A DNA stretch of 64,000 nucleotides from Caballeronia sp. SBC1 (lineage in GTDB: Bacteria > Pseudomonadota > Gammaproteobacteria > Burkholderiales > Burkholderiaceae). Under the pieces are notes generated by a model. It searched no databases. It had not been told where the DNA came from and saw only the letters and a list, made by a program, of their open reading frames with translations. The stretch lies in assembly GCF_011493005.1 (NCBI RefSeq), contig NZ_CP049156.1:806001-870000 (forward strand), given 5' to 3'. Shown one piece after another: positions 40,045-51,225 of this stretch (the first letter of the stretch is position 1; each line of letters begins with the position of its first letter). The translations under genes and the position numbers were made by a program.

Positions 40045-42878
40045 TATGCTGCGCTCCGCGTTTCGCCGTTGCCGAAGAGATTGGTGATGCATCGGCCGCA
40101 CAATCCAGGATGTTCCGCCGATGCTCCCACGTCTGCACAATAGTGCCAGCAGCGTTCGCATTTCAGATACGTCGATGCAATCACGTCGACGCCTTCTTCC
40201 GCTTCGCTCGCTACCTTCACCACCCGCGCCGCCGATGTGATCAGCACGAAGCTGAGGTCATCGCCGAGACTGGTCAACGCGTTATATCGCGCGCCGCTCG
40301 CCCGTACATCCACTTCAGCTTGCAGCGACGAACCGATCAAATTGGCCGTGCGCGCTTCTTCCAGCGCCTTCGTGACGTCACTGCGCGCCGAGCGGATCAG
40401 GGTCCACTTGTCGAGCAGTTCACCGGCCTCGGGCACTTGCGGATAGGTGTGATACACCTCGGTGAAAATGGTATCGCGGCCAGGTTGCAGCACCTTGTAA
40501 GCCTCTTCCGCCGTGAACGACAGATACGGCGCGACCAGCCGCAGCAAACCATGCGCGATGTGATACAGCACCGTCTGCGCCGCGCGGCGTTCGCGCGAAT
40601 CGGGCTTCATGGTGTAGAGCCGATCCTTCAGCACGTCCAGATAGAAACCGCCGAGGTCTTCTGAGCAGAACGTCGCAAGCTTCGATACAACCGGATGGAA
40701 CTCGAATTTCTCGTAATGCGCGAGGACATCGTCTTGCAGGTTTTGCGCAAGGGCGACGGCGTATTTATCCATTTCGAGCCAGTCTTCCACCGGACGCGCG
40801 TGCTTCTCGAAGTCGAAATCGGAGAGATTGGAAAGCAGGAAACGCAACGTATTGCGAATCCGCCTATACGTCTCCGTCACGCGCTTCAGGATCTCTTCCG
40901 AGATCGCGAGTTCGCCCGAATAATCCGTCGATGCAATCCACAGGCGGATGATTTCCGCGCCCAGCCGGTTCGACACTTCATGCGGATCGATGCCGTTGCC
41001 GAGCGACTTCGACATCTTGCGGCCTTCGCCATCAACCGTGAAGCCGTGCGTGAGCAGCGCGTTGTATGGCGGGCGGCCGTCGAGCATGGAGGCGGTGAGC
41101 AGCGACGAATGGAACCATCCGCGATGCTGGTCCGAGCCTTCCAGATATAGATCCGCCGGGAATTGCAGCGAATCGTTGTGCGAGCCGCGCAGCACGTGCC
41201 AGTGCGTCGTGCCTGAGTCGAACCACACGTCGAGCGTGTCGCGATTCTTCTCGTACATGTTGGCTTCGCTGCCGAGCAGTTCCGCCGGATCGAGCGTTTG
41301 CCACGCTTCAATGCCGCTCACTTCCACGCGCTTGGCCACTTCCTCAAGCAATTCCAGCGTACGCGGATGCAGCTCGCCGGTTTCCTTGTGGACGAAGAAC
41401 GCCATTGGCACGCCCCATTGACGTTGCCGCGACAGCGTCCAGTCGGGCCGGTTCGCGATCATGCTATACAGACGCTGCTTGCCCCACGACGGGAAGAACG
41501 CGGTGTTCTCGATCCCTTCCAGCGCGGTTTCGCGCAGCGTGCGCGATGTATCGTTGGGCTTCACGTCCATGCCGGCGAACCACTGCGACGTTGCTCGATA
41601 GATGATCGGCGTCTTGTGGCGCCAGCAGTGCATGTAGCTGTGCTTGTAGTGCTCGGTTTTGAGCAGCGAATGTGCGCCGCGCAAGGCTTCCACGATCTGG
41701 TCGTTGGCTTCCCAGATCGACAGTCCGCCGAACAGCGGCAACGACTCGATATAACGCCCATCGCCCATGACCGGGTTGATGATGTCGGAGTCGGTCATGC
41801 CATGCGCCTTGCACGACACGAAGTCTTCCACGCCATACGCCGGCGATGAATGCACGATCCCCGTGCCGCTTTCGGTCGTCACATAGTCGCCGAGATACAC
41901 GGGCGCCGTACGTTTATAGCCAGGGTGCGCCGCGCTCAGCGGATGATGAAAACGCAAGCCGCTCAACTTCTCGCCCGTCGTGGTCGCGATGGTCGAACCT
42001 GTGAGGTCGTACTGCTTCAGGCATTCTTCCACGCGATCTTCCGCGAGGATCAGCAGGCCCTTCTCCGTATTGACGAGGCTATACGTGATCTCCGGATGCA
42101 CATTGAGCGCCTGGTTCGCGGGGATGGTCCATGGGGTCGTCGTCCAGATCACGATGCCGCCTTCCTGCTTCGGCAGCGTGTTCAGGCCGAACGCCTGCGC
42201 GGTCTTTTCCGGCTCGGCGAAAGTGAACAACACGTCGATAGTCGGATCAACCTTGTCCTGATACTCGACCTCAGCTTCAGCCAACGCCGATCCGCAGTCG
42301 AAACACCAGTTCACAGGCTTCAGCCCGCGATACACATAACCCTTCTCGAGAATCTTCCCCAGCGCGCGGATTTCGCCTGCTTCGTTGGTGAAATTCATCG
42401 TCTTGTACGGGTTGTCCCAGTCGCCGAGCACACCGAGCCGACGAAAGCCGAGCTTCTGTTTTTCGATCTGCGCGCTCGCGTAGGTGCGTGCTTTTTCCAT
42501 CACTTCGCGCGCCGGCAGCGACTTGCCGAACTGCTTCTCGATCTGGATTTCGATCGGCATGCCATGGCAATCCCAGCCGGGGACATAGACCGCGTCGAAG
42601 CCCGCCAGATTGCGTGCTTTCACGATCATGTCTTTCAGGATCTTGTTCACCGCGTGGCCAAGATGGATGTCGCCGTTCGCATACGGCGGGCCGTCATGCA
42701 GGATGAACTTCTTGCGGCCCTTGCTGGCGGCGCGGATTTTTTCGTAGATCTTGTTGTCCTGCCATTCCTTCACCCATTGCGGCTCGCGCTTGGGCAAGTC
42801 ACCCCGCATGGGGAACGGCGTATCCAGCAGATTGACTGGATATTTCGACTGGGGCTTGGCTTCTTTCTTGTTGCTCAT
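40044..42878 (-). CDS. ileS: isoleucyl-tRNA synthetase
   Basis: 944-residue class I aminoacyl-tRNA synthetase. HIGH motif [20 protein letters not shown] motif [11 protein letters not shown], editing (CP1) domain between, and C-terminal zinc cysteines (CERCWHYC ... CGRC). ATG 42878 was chosen to give the usual [20 protein letters not shown] start; the frame is open for 52 more codons upstream, but that sequence is low-complexity. The ribosome-binding site is weak. A 152-base gap separates it from ribF. Confidence 0.97.
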   Translation of the reverse strand: MSNKKEAKPQSKYPVNLLDTPFPMRGDLPKREPQWVKEWQDNKIYEKIRAASKGRKKFILHDGPPYANGDIHLGHAVNKILKDMIVKARNLAGFDAVYVPGWDCHGMPIEIQIEKQFGKSLPAREVMEKARTYASAQIEKQKLGFRRLGVLGDWDNPYKTMNFTNEAGEIRALGKILEKGYVYRGLKPVNWCFDCGSALAEAEVEYQDKVDPTIDVLFTFAEPEKTAQAFGLNTLPKQEGGIVIWTTTPWTIPANQALNVHPEITYSLVNTEKGLLILAEDRVEECLKQYDLTGSTIATTTGEKLSGLRFHHPLSAAHPGYKRTAPVYLGDYVTTESGTGIVHSSPAYGVEDFVSCKAHGMTDSDIINPVMGDGRYIESLPLFGGLSIWEANDQIVEALRGAHSLLKTEHYKHSYMHCWRHKTPIIYRATSQWFAGMDVKPNDTSRTLRETALEGIENTAFFPSWGKQRLYSMIANRPDWTLSRQRQWGVPMAFFVHKETGELHPRTLELLEEVAKRVEVSGIEAWQTLDPAELLGSEANMYEKNRDTLDVWFDSGTTHWHVLRGSHNDSLQFPADLYLEGSDQHRGWFHSSLLTASMLDGRPPYNALLTHGFTVDGEGRKMSKSLGNGIDPHEVSNRLGAEIIRLWIASTDYSGELAISEEILKRVTETYRRIRNTLRFLLSNLSDFDFEKHARPVEDWLEMDKYAVALAQNLQDDVLAHYEKFEFHPVVSKLATFCSEDLGGFYLDVLKDRLYTMKPDSRERRAAQTVLYHIAHGLLRLVAPYLSFTAEEAYKVLQPGRDTIFTEVYHTYPQVPEAGELLDKWTLIRSARSDVTKALEEARTANLIGSSLQAEVDVRASGARYNALTSLGDDLSFVLITSAARVVKVASEAEEGVDVIASTYLKCERCWHYCADVGASAEHPGLCGRCITNLFGNGETRSAA

Positions 42879-43030
42879 GGATAACTCGATATCTGTTCGG
42901 TGAAGCGGCGGTGAGGCGGCGGTTCCAAGCGGGCAAGCTCGGGAACGGGCTCGAAGGTGCGTGTCTAGCGAGGCAGCGGGCAGCGCGTCGGGGGCTTTTA
43001 TCGGAAATCTAAGCACCCGGCGCCACGCGC

Positions 43031-44020
43031 TCACCTAATTCGGTCGGTGGCCGAGGTGGCGAAACCGCTGTCGCGGCCACTGGAGTTCACGTCTGCAGCG
43101 AAATAGGCGCGCGCATTGGTCACGTCGCGCGCGATGGCTGCCGTCAGGGTTTCGAGGTCCACGTATTTTTCCTCGTCGCGCAGCTTTTTCAGGAATTCAA
43201 TACGCACCAGCTTGCCGTACGCGTCGCCATGCCAGTCGAGCACGAAGGTTTCGAGCAGCACGCGGCCGGAATCGTCTACGGTCGGGCGCAGTCCGAGACT
43301 CGCCACACCCGGCAGCGGCTCGGGTCCGAGTCCATGCACGCGCACGACGAAGATTCCTGCGAGCGCCGGCCGCTTGTGGGCGATCGGCATGTTGAGCGTG
43401 GGAAAGCCGAGATCGCGGCCGAGTTTTTGCCCGTGGACCACGTGGCCGCTGATCACATAGGGGCGGCCGAGTGCGAGGCGGGCGGCATCGAGATCACCGG
43501 CTACCAGCGACGCCCGCACACCCGAACTCGAAATGCGCGCGCCGTTCAAGTCCGCGACCGTTGCCATTTGTTCCACTTCGAAGCCGTGTCTGCCTCCGGC
43601 TTCCTGTAGCGATTCGAAATCGCCGGCGCGTTTTGTGCCATAGCGGAAGTCGTCGCCAATCATCACCCAGCGCGCGTGCAGGCCGTTCACGATCACGTTT
43701 TCGACGAACGTATCCGGCGGCTGACTGGCAAAGGTGTGATTGAAATGTTCCACCACGACGCGATCCACGCCGTTTGTGCGCAGCGCTTCCAGCTTGTCGC
43801 GCAGCATGGCGATGCGGGGCGGCGCGCCAGCGGGATTGAAGAATTCGCGGGGATGCGGCTCGAAGGTCATCACGCAGACCGGCAGGCCGCGGGCGTCCGC
43901 GGCGGCGCGCACGTGGGCGAGCAGCGCCTGATGGCCACGGTGGACACCGTCGAAATTGCCGATGGTCAGCGCACAGGGCGCGCGGCTTTCGGCATTGGGT
44001 AGGCCGCGAAAGACTCTCAC
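43031..44020 (-). CDS. ribF: bifunctional riboflavin kinase / FAD synthetase
   Basis: 329-residue enzyme making FMN and then FAD. N-terminal adenylyltransferase motif [14 protein letters not shown] near residue 22; C-terminal kinase motif [11 protein letters not shown] near 205 and [15 protein letters not shown] near 260. Start is GTG at 44020. Usual position upstream of ileS. Divergent from purN. Confidence 0.95.
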   Translation of the reverse strand: MRVFRGLPNAESRAPCALTIGNFDGVHRGHQALLAHVRAAADARGLPVCVMTFEPHPREFFNPAGAPPRIAMLRDKLEALRTNGVDRVVVEHFNHTFASQPPDTFVENVIVNGLHARWVMIGDDFRYGTKRAGDFESLQEAGGRHGFEVEQMATVADLNGARISSSGVRASLVAGDLDAARLALGRPYVISGHVVHGQKLGRDLGFPTLNMPIAHKRPALAGIFVVRVHGLGPEPLPGVASLGLRPTVDDSGRVLLETFVLDWHGDAYGKLVRIEFLKKLRDEEKYVDLETLTAAIARDVTNARAYFAADVNSSGRDSGFATSATDRIR

Positions 44021-44221
44021 GATATCGGTTGGGTCGGCGGTTGGCGGTTAAATGGGCTAATGCACGGGCTTATACAGTCATGCAGGGCTGATGCAGCGCG
44101 AGGCTGGCAAAGCCGCAAAGCGTTCGATTATAAACGCTCACAGCACAGGACGGAGGCCGGGCCCACTGCGGGCCGGGCGGATTCGCCGGGTTTTGACGGC
44201 GTCGAATGATAAAATCCGCGG

Positions 44222-44872
44222 ATGAAAAAAATCGTCATCCTGATTTCCGGGCGGGGAACCAATATGGAAACCGTCGTGCGGGCTTGCGCGCGCGAAGGCT
44301 GGCCGGCGCTGGTGGCCGCCGTCATATCGAATCGTCCAGACGCCGCCGGGCTTGCGTTCGCGGCGGCAAATGGCATTTCGGCAACTGTTGTAGATCACCG
44401 TGATTTCACCACGCGTGACGCCTTCGATCAGGCGCTTGCACGCGTAATCGACGGCTTCGAGCCGGATCTCGTCGTGCTCGCAGGCTTCATGCGCGTACTG
44501 ACCGACGCTTTCGTCGAGCACTATGCGGGCCGCATGCTCAATATTCACCCGTCGCTGCTGCCGTGCTTTCCGGGCCTCAAAACCCACCAGCAAGCGCTCG
44601 ATGCCGGCGTGCGAGTGCACGGCGCAAGCGTCCATTTTGTCACGCCGACGCTGGATCATGGTCCTATCGTCGCGCAGGCGGCGGTGCCGGTCATGGCCGG
44701 CGACGACGCCGCCGCGCTCGCTTCGCGGGTGCTGGCAGTCGAACACATTATTTACCCACGCGCGGTGCGCTGGTTCGTCGAAGGGCGTCTTGCCATCGAC
44801 GGCGAGCGTGTCGTGCTCACGCCACCAGAGCCGCAATGGCTCTTTGCCGACATTGCCGGGGAGGGCGTATGA
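44222..44872 (+). CDS. purN: phosphoribosylglycinamide formyltransferase
   Basis: 216-residue GAR transformylase (10-formyl-THF dependent) of purine synthesis. SGRGTNME phosphate-binding loop, NIHPSLLPCFPG with the catalytic Asn/His, and VHFVTPTLDHGPI. The stop codon overlaps the rsmB ATG (ATGA). Confidence 0.97.
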   Translation: MKKIVILISGRGTNMETVVRACAREGWPALVAAVISNRPDAAGLAFAAANGISATVVDHRDFTTRDAFDQALARVIDGFEPDLVVLAGFMRVLTDAFVEHYAGRMLNIHPSLLPCFPGLKTHQQALDAGVRVHGASVHFVTPTLDHGPIVAQAAVPVMAGDDAAALASRVLAVEHIIYPRAVRWFVEGRLAIDGERVVLTPPEPQWLFADIAGEGV

Positions 44873-46182
44873 GGCTTCATGGATTTTTGATAGGACAAAC
44901 AGAGACGTTGCTGGCGGACGTTTTACGCTTCAGCGGCCCAGCCGACGCGGCCACCAGCCGCTTTTTCCGAGCGCATCCGAAGCTCGGCCACAACGAGCGC
45001 GGTGTTATCGCCGAAGCGGTGTTCGCCGTCCTGCGCCGCAAGATGGAGTTTTCGCATCTTGCCGAAAGCGGCAGCGGCAACCTCGCGCGGCGTCTCGCCT
45101 TGCTGGGCCTGATGCAGACGGCGGGGCTATCGGCGGTGAAGCCCTTCATTTCCGCCGATGAATACCAGTGGCTCAACCAGGTGTCAAAGATCGATCCGGC
45201 CAGCTTGCCGGTGCGCGTGCGGACCAATTTGCCGCAGTGGATCTACGACGCCATGACGAAGCGTTTCGATACCGACGAGCTGGCCCTGCTCGCCGCGGCG
45301 CTGAATTACCCGGCGCCGCTAGATCTGCGTGCGAACCCGATCAAGGCCACGCGCGAACTGGTCATCAAGACGCTGACCGAAGCGGGTATTGATGCAGGCG
45401 AAATGCCGTTTGCACCGTTTGGCGTGCGCGTGGACGGCAAGCCGGCATTGACGCGCCTGCAACCGTTCCAGGACGGCTGGATCGAGGTGCAGGACGAAGG
45501 CAGCCAGCTTTTGTGCTCGCTGGTCGCGCCCCGGCGCGGCGAGATGATCGTCGATTTTTGCGCAGGCGCAGGCGGCAAGACGCTGGCGCTCGGCGCAATG
45601 ATGCGCTCCACAGGCCGTTTGTACGCCTTCGACGTATCCGACCGCCGGCTCGCCAAACTTAAGCCACGCCTTGCTCGCAGCGGTTTGTCGAATGTTAATC
45701 CGGTGCTGATCGACAGCGAACACGACGCCAAGATCAAGCGCCTCGCGGGTAAGATCGACCGCGTTCTCGTTGACGCTCCGTGTTCCGGCCTCGGGACGTT
45801 GCGCCGTAATCCGGACCTGAAATGGCGCCAGTCGCCGGAATCGGTATCGGAATTGACGCCGAAGCAGTTGTCCATCCTGACCAGCGCAGCGCGGCTGGTG
45901 AAAGTGGGCGGCCGTCTCGTCTACGCAACATGCAGCATGCTGGAAGCGGAAAACGAGGGCGTGGTCAACCAGTTCCTCGCCACGCATCCGGGGTTCAAGC
46001 TGGTTCCGGCGCGCGAGGTGCTGGCTGAACAACGCATTGACCTCGACACGGGCGACTACCTGCAACTTTGGCCGCACAAGCATGGCACGGACGGTTTCTT
46101 CGCCGCCGTACTCGAACGGTTGCCCGTCGCTGCAAAAGAAGCCGTAGCTGAGGAAGCCGCTGAGGAAGCGCCAGAGGAATAA
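44869..46182 (+). CDS. rsmB: RsmB/NOP-family 16S rRNA m5C methyltransferase
   Basis: 437-residue SAM-dependent RNA cytosine-5 methyltransferase. The N-terminal helical region and the Rossmann methyltransferase core are present: DFCAGAGGKTLALGA (SAM), VDAPCSGLGTLRRNPDLKW and YATCSMLEAENE carry the two catalytic cysteines. The C-terminus ends in Glu/Ala repeats. The ATG at 44869 overlapping the purN stop was chosen over an upstream in-frame start inside purN; GGGGAGGG precedes it. The exact target (C967 of 16S rRNA) is by family. Confidence 0.88.
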   Translation: MRLHGFLIGQTETLLADVLRFSGPADAATSRFFRAHPKLGHNERGVIAEAVFAVLRRKMEFSHLAESGSGNLARRLALLGLMQTAGLSAVKPFISADEYQWLNQVSKIDPASLPVRVRTNLPQWIYDAMTKRFDTDELALLAAALNYPAPLDLRANPIKATRELVIKTLTEAGIDAGEMPFAPFGVRVDGKPALTRLQPFQDGWIEVQDEGSQLLCSLVAPRRGEMIVDFCAGAGGKTLALGAMMRSTGRLYAFDVSDRRLAKLKPRLARSGLSNVNPVLIDSEHDAKIKRLAGKIDRVLVDAPCSGLGTLRRNPDLKWRQSPESVSELTPKQLSILTSAARLVKVGGRLVYATCSMLEAENEGVVNQFLATHPGFKLVPAREVLAEQRIDLDTGDYLQLWPHKHGTDGFFAAVLERLPVAAKEAVAEEAAEEAPEE

Positions 46183-46195
46183 GCAAGATTTGCTC

Positions 46196-46240
46196 GCTTT
46201 GGCCGGTGGAATCGGGAAGCGATCCCCGGCCAAAGCTTTC
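46196..46240 (+). terminator. probable terminator of purN-rsmB
   Basis: GCTTTGGCCGG (46196-46206) pairs exactly with CCGGCCAAAGC (46226-46236), followed by TTTC; the T-run is short. Confidence 0.5.
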
Positions 46241-46464
46241 AAAAGCGGGAAATTCGTGTTTACCGCACTAAACAGCAACGCGATTTGGCGGTTAAATTTC
46301 TGGTTGACCCCGCGCGAAATCAAAATTTTCCCTAATCGACACAAAGACTTGGAACGCATGACGTAAAATGCCGTCGAACCACGTGCATATTCCTTTCATG
46401 CACCCAACAGCCGTCGATCCTGTTTTCGTTCGGCTAATTTTTTCCGCCTTTCAGGTAAATTGCC

Positions 46465-47661
46465 TTGCTGAATTCATCGCTTGAATTTCTCGCCAACGGA
46501 TTGCTCAACCTTTCGTGGTGGCAGATCTTGGTGTTCACTCTCGTGATGACGCACATCACGATCATCGGCGTGACCGTCTATTTGCATCGCTGCCAGGCGC
46601 ACCGTGCGCTGGAGCTGCATCCGGTTGTCAGCCACTTTTTCCGCTTCTGGCTCTGGGCCACGACCGGCATGCTGACCGGCCAATGGGCCGCGATTCACCG
46701 CAAGCACCACGCTAAATGCGAGACCGAAGAAGATCCGCATAGCCCGCAAACGCGCGGCATCTGGAAAGTCTTGCTCGAAGGCGCTGAACTTTATCGTTCG
46801 GAAGCCAAGAATGAAGAAACCATGCGCAAGTTCGGTCACGGCACGCCGAATGACTGGATGGAACGCAACGTCTACACGCGCTACCCCATTCTCGGCATCA
46901 GCATCATGATGGTCATCGACGTTGCGCTGTTCGGCCTGCTCGGGCTGACGGTCTGGGCCGTGCAAATGATCTGGATTCCGTTCTGGGCAGCCGGCGTGGT
47001 CAACGGACTCGCGCACTGGTGGGGTTACCGGAACTTCAATTCCGCTGACGCCAGCACGAACATTTTCCCGCTCGGCATCCTGATCGGCGGCGAAGAACTG
47101 CATAACAATCATCACACGTATGCCACGTCGGCGAAGCTGTCCAACAAGTGGTATGAATTCGATATCGGCTGGATGTACATCCGCATCATGTCGGCGTTCA
47201 AGCTGGCCAAGGTCAAGAAGATCGCGCCCACGCCGCGTCTGTCGGCGTCCAAGCCGGTGCTCGATCACGACACGTTGCAAGCCGTGCTGTCGAACCGCTA
47301 TGAAGTGATGGCGCGTTACGGCAAGGCGCTCAAGCGCGCTTACCGGCAGGAATTGTCGAAGCTCAAGGAAGGCGGGTCCGCGGACAAGTACCAACTGATG
47401 CGCGGCGCCCGTAAATGGGCGCACAAGGAAGAGGCGGGTCTGGATGAGCCGCAACGCCAGCAACTCCCGGCGCTTTTCTCCGACAACCACAAGCTGCGCA
47501 CGTATATTGAATTGCGTCAGGATTTGTCGGCCATGTGGGACCGTTCCAATGCGTCGCGTGAGCAACTGCTCGCGCAACTGCAGGACTGGTGTCATCGGGC
47601 AGAACAAAGCGGAATCAAGGCGCTGCAGGACTTTGCGTCACGCCTGCGACGCTACGCCTGA
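46465..47661 (+). CDS. fatty-acid (acyl) desaturase
   Basis: 398-residue membrane di-iron desaturase of the stearoyl-CoA desaturase-like group. Three histidine boxes: HRCQAH (near residue 34), HRKHH (near 75), and HNNHH (near 215). About four membrane segments. The C-terminal 130 residues are charged and helical, longer than in the minimal enzyme. The start is TTG at 46465 with AGGTAA upstream; no ATG gives the conserved N-terminus. Probably introduces the double bond in membrane fatty acids. A terminator follows. Confidence 0.88.
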   Translation: MLNSSLEFLANGLLNLSWWQILVFTLVMTHITIIGVTVYLHRCQAHRALELHPVVSHFFRFWLWATTGMLTGQWAAIHRKHHAKCETEEDPHSPQTRGIWKVLLEGAELYRSEAKNEETMRKFGHGTPNDWMERNVYTRYPILGISIMMVIDVALFGLLGLTVWAVQMIWIPFWAAGVVNGLAHWWGYRNFNSADASTNIFPLGILIGGEELHNNHHTYATSAKLSNKWYEFDIGWMYIRIMSAFKLAKVKKIAPTPRLSASKPVLDHDTLQAVLSNRYEVMARYGKALKRAYRQELSKLKEGGSADKYQLMRGARKWAHKEEAGLDEPQRQQLPALFSDNHKLRTYIELRQDLSAMWDRSNASREQLLAQLQDWCHRAEQSGIKALQDFASRLRRYA

Positions 47662-47721
47662 CGGCAGCCACCCCGCCGACCTTCGTCATCAATATCCGTT
47701 AAAATTTGATGACGTCACAAG

Positions 47722-47745
47722 ACCCCGCTTTGGCGGGGTTTTTTC
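47722..47745 (+). terminator. rho-independent terminator of the desaturase gene
   Basis: ACCCCGC / GCGGGGT stem, four-base loop and a run of six T, 60 bases after the stop codon. Confidence 0.9.
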
Positions 47746-47810
47746 GTTTTGGGACGTAGCATGCGCAACGTATGCACGACGTATTCATGAGACACGGAGA
47801 CGAGGAAGCG

Positions 47811-48941
47811 ATGGAGCAGGCGATTAAAAGCGTCGAGTATGACCGGCCGCAGGGACTGACGTGCGGCATCGGCCAGGCGTGGGCGAAAGTGCCGGACGCC
47901 CCGTCACGCGAGGAAAAGCGCGAGTTGAAGGAGCGCATTCGGGCGTTGCTCGTACGCGAGAAAGCGGTGTTGGTCGCGCATTATTATGTTGATGCCGAGT
48001 TGCAGGAACTCGCCGATGAAACCGGTGGTTGCGTGGCGGATTCGCTGGAAATGGCGCGTTTCGGGCGCGATCACGCGGCCCAGACGCTGATCGTGGCGGG
48101 CGTTCGTTTTATGGGCGAGACGGCGAAAATCCTCAGCCCCGAAAAGCGCGTGCTGATGCCTGATCTCGATGCGACCTGTTCCCTCGATCTCGGTTGCCCC
48201 GCCGACGAGTTTTCCGCTTTCTGCGATGCGCATCCCGACCGCACGGTCGTGGTGTACGCGAACACCAGCGCTGCCGTGAAGGCGCGGGCGGACTGGATGG
48301 TGACATCGTCGATCGGGCTGGAGATTGTTGCGGATCTGCACGCGCGTGGTGAAAAGATCCTTTGGGCGCCCGACCGGCATCTGGGCGGTTATATCCAGAA
48401 GAAAACCGGTGCCGACATGCTGTCGTGGCAGGGTTCGTGTCTTGTCCACGATGAGTTCAAGGGCATCGAACTCGATCTGCTGCGCGCCGAGTATCCCGAC
48501 GCAAAAATCCTCGTTCATCCGGAATCGCCGGAAGCGGTGGTCGCGTTGGCTGACGTCGTGGGTTCCACCACGCAGTTGATCGACGCGGCGGTGAGGCTTG
48601 ATGCGAAGCGGTTTATCGTCGCGACCGATCTCGGGATTCTGCACAAGATGCGGCTCGCGGCGCCGGACAAGGAGTTTATCGAAGCGCCGACGGCCGGGAA
48701 CAGCGCAACCTGCAAGAGTTGCGCACATTGCCCGTGGATGGCGATGAACGGTCTGGCGAACCTGGCGGCCGTGCTGGAGCGCGGCCACAACGAAATTTTC
48801 GTCGATCCGCAGATCGCAGCGCGTGCACGGCTGCCGATCGACCGCATGCTCGATTTCGCCGCTCGTCACAAGAAGCGCGTGCAGGCGAGCGGTGATTTGG
48901 CGAAGGATGTTTCGTTGTTTTCAAACGTAGGAGCGGCGTAA
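47811..48941 (+). CDS. nadA: quinolinate synthase A
   Basis: 376-residue [4Fe-4S] enzyme that condenses iminoaspartate and dihydroxyacetone phosphate to quinolinate in NAD synthesis. Cysteines for the cluster lie in [22 protein letters not shown] and [16 protein letters not shown] 47811 has GAGGAAG upstream; the frame is open to 47772 but without a better site. The stop overlaps the nadC ATG. Confidence 0.95.
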   Translation: MEQAIKSVEYDRPQGLTCGIGQAWAKVPDAPSREEKRELKERIRALLVREKAVLVAHYYVDAELQELADETGGCVADSLEMARFGRDHAAQTLIVAGVRFMGETAKILSPEKRVLMPDLDATCSLDLGCPADEFSAFCDAHPDRTVVVYANTSAAVKARADWMVTSSIGLEIVADLHARGEKILWAPDRHLGGYIQKKTGADMLSWQGSCLVHDEFKGIELDLLRAEYPDAKILVHPESPEAVVALADVVGSTTQLIDAAVRLDAKRFIVATDLGILHKMRLAAPDKEFIEAPTAGNSATCKSCAHCPWMAMNGLANLAAVLERGHNEIFVDPQIAARARLPIDRMLDFAARHKKRVQASGDLAKDVSLFSNVGAA

Positions 48942-49843
48942 TGGTGGCGAAGGCGGCGACGGTGGCGAGTCAGTTGGTTTCTCCCTTGCTTGAAGAAATC
49001 CGGGCGTTGTACGGCGACGCGTTCGATCAGGCCCTTCAGCGCAATGTTACCGATGCGCTGGCGGAAGACATCGGCGATGGCGACCGGACCGGGCTTCTCG
49101 TGCCCGCCGGCGTGCGGCGTACCGCGCGCATTACGGTTCGGGAAGAGGCGGTGTTGTGCGGTGTTCCATGGTTCGAGGCGGTGATGCGCCAAGTGGATGA
49201 ATCGATTCGCGTGGAGTGGCTGTATCGCGAAGGGGCGCGGATGATCGCGAATACGCCCGTGGTTATCCTGCATGGGCCGGCGCGCGCGCTGTTGACCGCG
49301 GAGCGCAACGGACTGAATTTTCTGCAGATGTTGTCGGGAGTGGCGACCGCGACGCGCCGTTTTGTGGATGCGATTGAAGGGACGCGGGCACGGATTCTCG
49401 ACACGCGCAAGACCTTGCCCGGTTTGCGCCTGGCGCAGAAGTACGCGGTGCGGGTGGGCGGCGGCGCGAATCAGCGGCTGGCGCTTTACGACGGCATTTT
49501 GATCAAGGAAAACCACATTGCCGCCGCGGGCGGCGTGGGTGCGGCCATGGATGCGGCGCTCGCGCTGAATGTCGGGGTGCCGATCCAGATTGAAGTGGAG
49601 ACGCTCGAACAGCTTGAAACGGCGCTGGCGCATCGGGCAGAGTCGATCCTGCTCGATAATTTCACCTTCGATGCCATGCGCGATGCCGTGCGGCTGACTG
49701 GCGGTCGAGCAGGGCTCGAAGTGTCAGGCGGCGTGAACTTCGACACCGTGAGGACGATTGCCGAGACAGGCGTGGACCGGATTTCCATCGGCGCACTGAC
49801 GAAAGATGTACGAGCCACAGATTATTCGATGCGGCTTGAATAA
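48941..49843 (+). CDS. nadC: nicotinate-nucleotide pyrophosphorylase (carboxylating)
   Basis: 300-residue quinolinate phosphoribosyltransferase, giving nicotinate mononucleotide. Conserved: EDIGDGDRTG, LDTRKTLPGLRLAQKYAV, GGGANQRLALYDGILIKENH and ILLDNFTFDAM. TAATG junction with nadA, preceded by TAGGAG. Confidence 0.97.
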   Translation: MVAKAATVASQLVSPLLEEIRALYGDAFDQALQRNVTDALAEDIGDGDRTGLLVPAGVRRTARITVREEAVLCGVPWFEAVMRQVDESIRVEWLYREGARMIANTPVVILHGPARALLTAERNGLNFLQMLSGVATATRRFVDAIEGTRARILDTRKTLPGLRLAQKYAVRVGGGANQRLALYDGILIKENHIAAAGGVGAAMDAALALNVGVPIQIEVETLEQLETALAHRAESILLDNFTFDAMRDAVRLTGGRAGLEVSGGVNFDTVRTIAETGVDRISIGALTKDVRATDYSMRLE

Positions 49844-49889
49844 AAGAGGACCGCGAGGGCAGCGGCGGCGGGTTTCGGGCGTGACGCCC

Positions 49890-49933
49890 GGTTGCTGATT
49901 TCAGGCTTGGTGGTCTGCCTGAAAACAGCAACC
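49890..49933. repeat. 17-base imperfect hairpin downstream of nadC
   Basis: GGTTGCTGATTTCAGGC (49890-49906) pairs with GCCTGAAAACAGCAACC (49917-49933) with one mismatch and a ten-base loop. Neither strand has a T-run after it, so it is not a standard terminator; it may be a REP-like element or a 3'-stabilising hairpin. Confidence 0.6.
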
Positions 49934-50211
49934 CCGCACCGACCCTGACCATCAAGCCCCGAACCACCCGCGACCTGGCAGTGCCCCGAGCCGCCGCCAT
50001 CCGAGCAGCAGCCATTCGGCATCCTGTCCCCTCATCGTGTCTAGACAACTTTGCTGGACTTTATAAAAAATAGAACGATCGCTCGTCAAACTCCCCGCAT
50101 CCACCGTAGTAAAGCCCTCGTAAGCCTTACCCACCAAGCCAGTCAGTATTTTCCCTAACTTCCCCTGCTTGGGCGAAAAAAACGTTGCCAGTCCTTTTTG
50201 TTCACTCCATG

Positions 50212-50225
50212 CTTGTATATACAAG
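50212..50225. promoter_or_regulatory. HutC-type operator upstream of the histidine importer
   Basis: Perfect palindrome CTTGTATATACAAG. The GTATATAC core fits the GntR/HutC-subfamily consensus GT-N-TA-N-AC. It lies about 50 bases before the importer start and probably overlaps its promoter. Confidence 0.8.
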
Positions 50226-50275
50226 TTGGCGTTCGCCACTTGGTCCAACAACCTTCGTGGAAGAGTGGCTCAACA

Positions 50276-51142
50276 ATGACAGGCAAAACGAAATTGCTCG
50301 CCCGGCTGGCTGCATCGGTGGCCGTTGGTGTAATCGCTCTCGGCGCTGCCAGCGCCCAGGCAAAAGACTGGAAATCCGTCACGATCGCCACTGAGGGCGC
50401 GTACGAACCGTGGAACCTGACGCTTCCCGGCGGCAAGCTCGGCGGCTTCGAGCCGGAGCTGATCGAGAACGTCTGCGCCCGCATCAAGATCCAGTGCAAC
50501 CTGGTCACGCAAGACTGGGACGGCATGATCGCCGGCCTGCAAGCGGGCAAGTTCGACGTGCTCATGGACGCCATCTCGGTCACGCCGGAACGCGAAAAAA
50601 TCATCGCTTTCTCGACGCCGTACGCATCGACGCCCGCCGCTTTCGTGTCCGCCGATCAAAGCCCGTCCGCGCTCGCGAAGCAGCCCGGCGCAGGCCAGAC
50701 CGTCAAGTTGACCGGTGACCCCGCCCACGACAAAGCCACCGTCGATGCACTGCGCGTCGCGCTGAAGGGCAAGACCATCGGCATTCAGTCGGGCACGGTC
50801 TACACCAAGTTCATCGATACGAACTTCAAGGACGTCGCGACCATTCGCGAATACAAGACCGCGCCGGAGCATGACCTCGATCTGGTCGCAGGCCGCATTG
50901 ACGTCGCTTTCGACGACAGCACCTACTGGGCTTCCGCCTTTACCAAGCCGGAAAACAAGGGTCTCGCGTTCACCGGCCCGAAGATCGCCGGAACGGTCTG
51001 GGGTCCGGGCGAAGCGCTGGCATTCCGTCAGTCCGACAAGGACCTGAAGGCGAAATTCGACCAGGGCATCCAGGCGGCACTCGCCGACGGCACGGTCAAG
51101 CGCCTTTCACTGAAGTGGCTGAAGGTCGACGCAACGCCTTGA
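50276..51142 (+). CDS. histidine/polar amino-acid ABC transporter substrate-binding protein
   Basis: 288-residue periplasmic binding protein (SBP_bac_3). Signal peptide to about residue 29 (AASAQAKD). YEPWNLTLPGGKLGGFEPELIENV and DWDGMIAGLQAGKFDVLMDAISVTPERE are family hallmarks. ATG 50276 chosen; an in-frame extension crosses the operator. First gene of the uptake/hut block; the histidine substrate is inferred from context. Confidence 0.9.
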   Translation: MTGKTKLLARLAASVAVGVIALGAASAQAKDWKSVTIATEGAYEPWNLTLPGGKLGGFEPELIENVCARIKIQCNLVTQDWDGMIAGLQAGKFDVLMDAISVTPEREKIIAFSTPYASTPAAFVSADQSPSALAKQPGAGQTVKLTGDPAHDKATVDALRVALKGKTIGIQSGTVYTKFIDTNFKDVATIREYKTAPEHDLDLVAGRIDVAFDDSTYWASAFTKPENKGLAFTGPKIAGTVWGPGEALAFRQSDKDLKAKFDQGIQAALADGTVKRLSLKWLKVDATP

Positions 51143-51225
51143 GGCGTAGCTGATTCAAGAAGCGCTGGCGAGCGCACTCCTGTAAGCGGGTGCGCTCGAC
51201 GATGTGTCACCGTTGGAGATAAAAG

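Larger units (their letters stand above)
49844..50275. other. intergenic region between nadC and the histidine importer
   Basis: 432 bases with a large hairpin near nadC (49890-49933) and a HutC-type operator (50212-50225) before the importer. No gene-like frame seen. Confidence 0.55.

Noticed and set aside
41850..42884. 344-codon frame opposite ileS
   Set aside because: Antisense shadow of ileS; no ribosome-binding site or family motif.
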